From contig CAAENE010000076.1 in NCBI GenBank assembly GCA_900757255.1, positions 1 through 8,927 of the forward strand: DNA of 8,927 nt, given 5' to 3'. Positions 4,819-8,927 of the stretch are shown piece by piece. The stretch is from Clostridia bacterium. GTDB taxonomy: Bacteria; Bacillota; Clostridia; HGM11514. Positions within the stretch are counted from its first letter, which is position 1. Every line of letters begins with the position of its first letter. The notes below the pieces were generated by a model. It saw only the letters and a program-made list of their open reading frames with translations. It searched no databases and was not told where the DNA came from. The translations under genes and the position numbers were made by a program.

Positions 4819-7275
4819 ATGAAACGGGGTGTTGGTATGAAAGTTGCTAAAATTGCGCTGAACCTGACCGCACGTAATCTGGACAGGCTGTTTGATTATG
4901 CTGTGCCGGAGGGGGCTGAAATTCTGCCGGGTATGAAGGTGGTCGTCCCGTTCGGTGCATCCAATAAAAAAACACAGGGTATCGTAGCTGAGCTTGCGGA
5001 CAGCTCTGAATGGGATGCACTGAAACAGATTATCAGCTTTGAACCGGACTGCTGCCCGCCGCAGATGATACCGCTTGCGTTTTGGCTGCGGGAACGGTAT
5101 TTTTGTACCTGGTACGATGCACTCCGGCTGATGACCCAGCCGGGAGTGAATTTCCGCTTTTGTACCTATGTAAAACTTCTGGAGCAGGATCCGGAAATTT
5201 TAAAGCAGAAAACAAAGCATTCGGCAGTACAGTCAAAAATCATTGAACAGCTCCTTGTCAACCAGCGGGATACCCCTCTTTCCGACCTTGCGGATTATGC
5301 GGGAAAGAATATCAATGCTTCTATAAAGGCTTTAAAAAAAGCGGGTGTAATTGCACTTTATGAAAAAGAATATCGGACGGTCAGTGATAAAAAAGTGCGT
5401 TGTGTACAGCTGACCGATCATTATTCGGATTTTATTCCTGATGTGGAGGAATACCGTACAAAATATCCGAAACGCTGGCGTGCCGTCGCTTTTTTGCGGG
5501 ATAATGACTGTGTTCCGGTGCAGGATCTTATTTTGTTTGCAGACGTGAGCCTTGGAATCATCAATACCCTTGTCAAGCATGGGATCGCCGAGTTTTCGGA
5601 GCGGATATTGGAACGAATCGAGGAACGGGAGATTCAGCCTGTGCCGCCCTTTGATTTGACCGATGAGCAGCAGGCGGTCGTCGACGACATTCTGGAGGAT
5701 ATTGAAGCGGGAAAGGGGAAAACGACGCTTTTGCAGGGCGTTACCGGAAGCGGTAAGACGGAGGTTTACCTCCATCTGATAGATGCTGTGCTGAAAAAGG
5801 GAAAGCAGGCGATCGTATTAGTGCCTGAAATTTCACTGACGCCGCAGATGATTGAGCGGTTCTGCGGGCGGTTTGGCGGTGAGGTCGCTGTTTTACACAG
5901 CGGTCTGCCGCTCACCAGCCGGTTTGAGTACTGGAAAAAGCTCCGAAAGGGTGAAATGAAGGTGGTCGTAGGCGCCCGATCGGCTATTTTTGCGCCTCTT
6001 GATAATATCGGCATTATTATCATTGACGAAGAGCATGAAAGCGCTTATAAATCGGAAAGCGCGCCTTGTTATGACGCGCGTGAAATTGCACTCTTCCGCA
6101 TGAAAAATGAAAATGCGGTCCTGCTGCTATCTTCGGCAACACCCTCCGTTCTTTCCTATAAACGTGCCATGGACGGAAAATACCGGTTAGTGAAGATGAC
6201 AAAGAGGTACAACGAGGTCGCTCTTCCCGATGTTGAGATAGTAGATATGCGGCGTGAATTTGAAAAGGGCAACCGGAGTATTTTTTCGGAACGGTTATAT
6301 ACTTTATTAAAAGAAACGATAGAAAATCAAAAACAGGCTATACTATTTTTAAACCGGCGCGGTTATTCCAGTTTTGTCTCCTGCCGAAAATGCGGGCATG
6401 TTTTTTATTGTAAAAATTGTTCTTTGCCACTCAAATACCATGTCCGGGAAAATAAAATCATCTGCCATCTCTGCGGTTACCAGGAGGATAACCCAAAATC
6501 CTGCCCCGAATGCGGCAGCCCCTATGTACGGTATTTTGGCACCGGGACCCAGAAGGTGGAGGAGGAGCTGCGGTCTTATTTTCCGGACGCGAAAATCCTG
6601 CGGATGGACATGGATACCACCGCCGGAAAGAACTCGCACGAAAAAATCCTTCAGAAGTTCGGAAAAGAAGGATATGATATTTTGCTCGGCACTCAGATGG
6701 TCACCAAGGGCCTGGATTTTCCAAACGTCTCTCTGGTCGGCGTCCTGTCGGCTGATATGTCGCTTAATCAGGATTCCTGTTATGCGTTTGAAAGGACCTT
6801 TTCCCAGCTCACCCAGGTCTGCGGCAGAGCGGGCAGGGGGGATACCGCGGGAAAGGCCATCCTTCAGACCTATATGCCGGGACATTTTGTCCTTGAGCTT
6901 GCGAAACGGCAGGATTATGAAGAATTTTATAAAAATGAGATTTTGATTCGAAAAAGGTTACTTTATCCGCCTTTTTGTGATATAATTATGTTAGTCTTTT
7001 CTTCGGAACAGGAACATCTTGCGATGAAGGCGGCGACTGAAATAAAAAAATACCTGCTGGAGCATGCCAGCCGTAATGACGGCGCCTATGCGGTACTTGG
7101 CCCGACGCCCTGCCCGCTGCTGCGCGCCAATCATTATTTCCGCTGGCAGCTCTGCCTTAAATGCAGGGTGAACGAGCCTGTAAAGATGGTCATCAACAAG
7201 GTAAAGCAAAGCATGATCGACAACGGCAATCAGGTGTTTTTCAATATTTATGTGAATCCGGAAAGTATTTTGTAA
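4819..7275 (+). CDS. priA: Primosomal protein N' (replication restart helicase PriA)
   Basis: PriA recognises stalled or repaired replication forks and unwinds DNA so that the replicative helicase can be reloaded. This 818-aa version shows an N-terminal DNA-binding domain (about 8-105), Walker A GVTGSGKT (307-314), Walker B DEEH (403-406), and a helicase C region ending in the motif VI form QVCGRAGR (666-673). The inserted zinc-binding region has all eight cysteines (522, 525, 531, 534, 549, 552, 562, 565) in CxxC pairs. I chose the ATG at 4819 because AGGGGAG (4806-4812) sits 6 nt upstream. A second ATG at 4837, giving MKVAKIAL, matches the usual PriA N-terminus and is possible, with a weaker site. 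The frame stays open further upstream to 4561, but that would cross the promoter, the terminator and the preceding gene. First gene of the operon with def and fmt. Confidence 0.95.
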   Translation: MKRGVGMKVAKIALNLTARNLDRLFDYAVPEGAEILPGMKVVVPFGASNKKTQGIVAELADSSEWDALKQIISFEPDCCPPQMIPLAFWLRERYFCTWYDALRLMTQPGVNFRFCTYVKLLEQDPEILKQKTKHSAVQSKIIEQLLVNQRDTPLSDLADYAGKNINASIKALKKAGVIALYEKEYRTVSDKKVRCVQLTDHYSDFIPDVEEYRTKYPKRWRAVAFLRDNDCVPVQDLILFADVSLGIINTLVKHGIAEFSERILERIEEREIQPVPPFDLTDEQQAVVDDILEDIEAGKGKTTLLQGVTGSGKTEVYLHLIDAVLKKGKQAIVLVPEISLTPQMIERFCGRFGGEVAVLHSGLPLTSRFEYWKKLRKGEMKVVVGARSAIFAPLDNIGIIIIDEEHESAYKSESAPCYDAREIALFRMKNENAVLLLSSATPSVLSYKRAMDGKYRLVKMTKRYNEVALPDVEIVDMRREFEKGNRSIFSERLYTLLKETIENQKQAILFLNRRGYSSFVSCRKCGHVFYCKNCSLPLKYHVRENKIICHLCGYQEDNPKSCPECGSPYVRYFGTGTQKVEEELRSYFPDAKILRMDMDTTAGKNSHEKILQKFGKEGYDILLGTQMVTKGLDFPNVSLVGVLSADMSLNQDSCYAFERTFSQLTQVCGRAGRGDTAGKAILQTYMPGHFVLELAKRQDYEEFYKNEILIRKRLLYPPFCDIIMLVFSSEQEHLAMKAATEIKKYLLEHASRNDGAYAVLGPTPCPLLRANHYFRWQLCLKCRVNEPVKMVINKVKQSMIDNGNQVFFNIYVNPESIL

Positions 7276-7346
7276 TCCGGACATGCCCTGCCAGCCCGCA
7301 GCGGGGTGATTCAGATGATCAGGCGGGCGGAAAGGTGACAGGTGTT

Positions 7347-7805
7347 ATGGCAATAAGAAATATCAGAACATTAGGAGATGAAATTCTGCGTAAAACCAGC
7401 CGGCCGGTTGAGGTCATAGATGATAAAATCCTGACCCTGCTGGACGATATGCGGGAAATGGTTGAGGTCAATAACGCTTATGGAATTGCAGCGCCGCAGG
7501 TTGGTATTTTAAAGCGTCTTGTTGTACTGCGTTCCAGCGATGACGAATATATTGAATTAATCAATCCGGTGATTACCGAACAGTCCGGCGAGGCTGTCGA
7601 CCGGGAGGGATGCCTCTCGGTACCCGACCGGGTGGGCTACGTGAAAAGACCGAATAAGGTCAAGGTAACGGCCCTCAACCGCCATGGCGAAACCTGCGAA
7701 TATACGGCACGCGGTTATCTTGCGCGGGTATTCTGCCATGAAATTGACCATCTGGACGGGATTTTATATATCGATAAGGAAATGAAGGCGCCGGCCGGTT
7801 TTTAA
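7347..7805 (+). CDS. def: Peptide deformylase
   Basis: This 152-aa metalloenzyme removes the formyl group from the N-terminal methionine of new proteins at the ribosome. All three family motifs are present: motif I as AYGIAAPQ (44-51, with Gln51), motif II EGCLS (87-91, metal ligand Cys89), and motif III HEIDH (131-135, ligands His131 and His135, catalytic Glu132). Motif I has Ala44 where many members have Gly, and Cys130 replaces the Gln that commonly precedes the HExxH. The length fits short type 1 deformylases of Gram-positive bacteria. The start at 7347 is set by AAAGGTGA (7331-7338) 8 nt upstream, and the protein begins at the usual conserved N-terminus (MAIRNIRTLGDEILR). It lies 71 nt after priA, and fmt follows after 15 nt. 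No separate promoter is seen, so it is read from the priA promoter. Confidence 0.95.
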   Translation: MAIRNIRTLGDEILRKTSRPVEVIDDKILTLLDDMREMVEVNNAYGIAAPQVGILKRLVVLRSSDDEYIELINPVITEQSGEAVDREGCLSVPDRVGYVKRPNKVKVTALNRHGETCEYTARGYLARVFCHEIDHLDGILYIDKEMKAPAGF

Positions 7806-7820
7806 AATGAGGTGAAGAAT

Positions 7821-8750
7821 TTGAAAGTATTGTTTATGGGAACGCCGGATTTTGCGGTAGGTTCCCTGTCCGCCCTGTTCGATGCAGGATATGACCTTGC
7901 GGCTGTTGTAACCCAGCCAGACAAACCTGCCGGACGGGGACATAAAATAAAATTTCCGGCTGTCAAGGAGTATGCAATTGAACACAATATCCCGGTTTAC
8001 CAGCCGGAAACCTTGAAGGGTGAAGCTTTTTTGAAGGAATTACAATTGCTGGATCCGGAAATGATAATTGTAACGGCGTATGGCAAGATACTGCCAAGCT
8101 ATCTTTTGGATTATCCCAAATATGGCTGTATCAATGTCCATGCGTCCCTTCTGCCGCATCTGCGCGGCGCGGCGCCGATCCAATGGTCAGTTATCAACGG
8201 AGACACCAAAACCGGAATTACCACCATGCTGATGAACGCCGGTCTCGATACTGGTGATATGCTTCTCAAAGAAGAGATTCCAATTGACCCGCACGATACG
8301 GTCGGAGAGGTATTTGATAAGCTGTACCAAATCAGCGGGCCTCTGCTGGTAAGGACAATTGAAGGAATTTTAGACGGTTCTGTTCAACCGGAAAAACAGA
8401 ATGATGAGAATTCCTCCTATGCGCCGATGCTCAACCGTGAAAATACTAAAATCGACTGGAATCAAGATGCGGAACGTGTTTATAACCTGGTGCGCGGGCT
8501 GTCTCCCTACCCGCTGGCGCATACCACATATGACGGCAGAAGGGTCAAAATTATCTCTGCCGGTTATGAAACAGGTGGTTCCGGGGTACCGGGGAAAATC
8601 GGGGAATATACAAAGGGCAAGGGACTCCCTGTTTTCTGCGGCAGCGGCAGGCTGTTTATCAGGGAATTACAGATGGAAGGCAAAAAAAGAATGAAAATCG
8701 ATGATTTCCTGCGGGGAAATCATTTGGATGATACGGTTTTATTTCAATAA
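7821..8750 (+). CDS. fmt: Methionyl-tRNA formyltransferase
   Basis: Fmt transfers a formyl group from 10-formyl-tetrahydrofolate to Met-tRNA(fMet), which primes bacterial translation initiation. The 309-aa length is typical. Visible are the N-terminal GTPDF, the segment QPDKPAGRG (32-40), the signature INVHASLLPHLRGAAP (104-119), and the catalytic triad Asn105, His107 and Asp143 (in GLDTGD). The C-terminal OB-fold domain covers roughly 205-309. I set the start at TTG 7821 because GAGGTGA (7809-7815) is a strong Shine-Dalgarno site 5 nt upstream and gives the usual MKVLFMGTPDF N-terminus. A GTG at 7812 would extend it by three codons but overlaps that same ribosome site. It is the third gene of priA-def-fmt, 15 nt after def, and its product supplies the modification that def reverses. 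Confidence 0.96.
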   Translation: MKVLFMGTPDFAVGSLSALFDAGYDLAAVVTQPDKPAGRGHKIKFPAVKEYAIEHNIPVYQPETLKGEAFLKELQLLDPEMIIVTAYGKILPSYLLDYPKYGCINVHASLLPHLRGAAPIQWSVINGDTKTGITTMLMNAGLDTGDMLLKEEIPIDPHDTVGEVFDKLYQISGPLLVRTIEGILDGSVQPEKQNDENSSYAPMLNRENTKIDWNQDAERVYNLVRGLSPYPLAHTTYDGRRVKIISAGYETGGSGVPGKIGEYTKGKGLPVFCGSGRLFIRELQMEGKKRMKIDDFLRGNHLDDTVLFQ

Positions 8751-8927
8751 AGCAAGTTTTTCTGTGAAAGCCGGCCTGTGAAATCCAGACATGGATACAC
8801 TTGGCATTTTTGTAACCTCGCCGATATGTCCCCCACCTCGCAAGAAAGCGGGTTCCGCTTCATAGAGCCGGGCGGCGGGCATATATCCCCCGCTTCGCGA
8901 GGTTGACGCGTACCCGTTAGGGTGAAC
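8739..8927 (-). other. Open minus-strand frame running off the window, coding doubtful
   Basis: One minus-strand frame is open for 62 codons from the window edge to a TAA at 8741-8739, overlapping the end of fmt by 12 nt. The translation is rich in Gly, Arg, Ser and Ala, and contains a GGYMPAARLYEAEPAFLRGG stretch. No domain is recognised and no ribosome site is seen before the internal ATG codons. The plus strand is also open for about 50 codons here. I think this is more likely a by-product of a repeat element than a gene. Confidence 0.2.
8824..8903. repeat. GC-rich imperfect direct and inverted repeat downstream of fmt
   Basis: ATATGTCCCCCACCTCGC (8824-8841) recurs as ATATATCCCCCGCTTCGC (8881-8898), matching at 15 of 18 positions with all three differences being transitions. 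The same DNA also forms a long inverted repeat: ACCTCGC (8835-8841) with GCGAGGT (8897-8903), and AAGCGGG (8846-8852) with CCCGCTT (8889-8895). By hand count, 8831-8927 is about 64% GC, well above the flanking intergenic DNA. It ends in a small hairpin ACCC-GTTA-GGGT (8912-8923). This looks like an intergenic repeat element cut by the window edge, or a structured 3' end of the operon transcript. No U-tract terminator is seen after fmt. Confidence 0.5.

Noticed and set aside
6349..6946. Alternative frames of 178 and 190 codons across the PriA zinc region
   Set aside because: They overlap the conserved zinc-binding and helicase motifs of PriA in other frames and lack initiation signals.
7161..7346. 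Extension of def upstream into priA
   Set aside because: Deformylase homologues start at the MAIRNI-type N-terminus, and a good ribosome site precedes ATG 7347. The upstream part is only an open frame inside priA.
8401..8694. A 97-codon open frame inside fmt
   Set aside because: Out-of-frame shadow of the conserved C-terminal domain of Fmt, with no family features.

Overview
The window looks like a chromosomal segment of an anaerobic, Gram-positive Firmicute, most likely a Clostridia member. The reasons are Shine-Dalgarno sites of the GGAGG type, near-consensus sigma-A promoters (TTGACA or TTGCAA, 17 nt, TATACT or TATAAT), intrinsic terminators after most units, S-layer homology (SLH) domains, the priA-def-fmt gene order, and a uroporphyrinogen decarboxylase-like methyltransferase. 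No closer taxonomic placement can be supported from the sequence alone.

Layout, left to right. At 13-41 is a strong hairpin terminator, followed by a single minus-strand gene (61-1071) for a UroD/MtaA-family protein with the zinc-thiol motif of methyl-cobamide:thiol methyltransferases. Bases 1072-1365 are non-coding and hold hairpins and the terminator of a minus-strand tRNA-Arg(CCU) (1366-1440, CCA encoded). That tRNA has an almost perfect sigma-A promoter about 110 nt upstream. Divergent from it, a plus-strand promoter drives a large secreted protein (1710-4586, 958 aa). This protein has a signal peptide, two golvesin/xanthan-lyase-type beta-sandwich domains, an unassigned beta-rich region, three SLH domains in the middle and a C-terminal GH16 glycosidase with an intact ExDxxE site. 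A 12-bp-stem terminator closes this unit.

From 4667 a new promoter with an extended -10 starts a housekeeping operon: priA (replication restart helicase), def (peptide deformylase) and fmt (methionyl-tRNA formyltransferase). Fmt formylates the initiator Met-tRNA and deformylase removes the formyl group from the finished chain, so these two genes form a functional pair. PriA is a common genomic neighbour with an unrelated role.

The last 177 bases, after fmt, hold no recognisable gene. They contain a GC-rich, imperfectly repeated and inverted sequence that resembles an intergenic repeat element cut by the window edge.

I found no defence system, mobile element, CRISPR array or clear new multi-gene system. 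The most individual items are the internal-SLH GH16 surface enzyme, the divergent tRNA/surface-protein promoter region with its inverted repeat, and the terminal repeat-like element.
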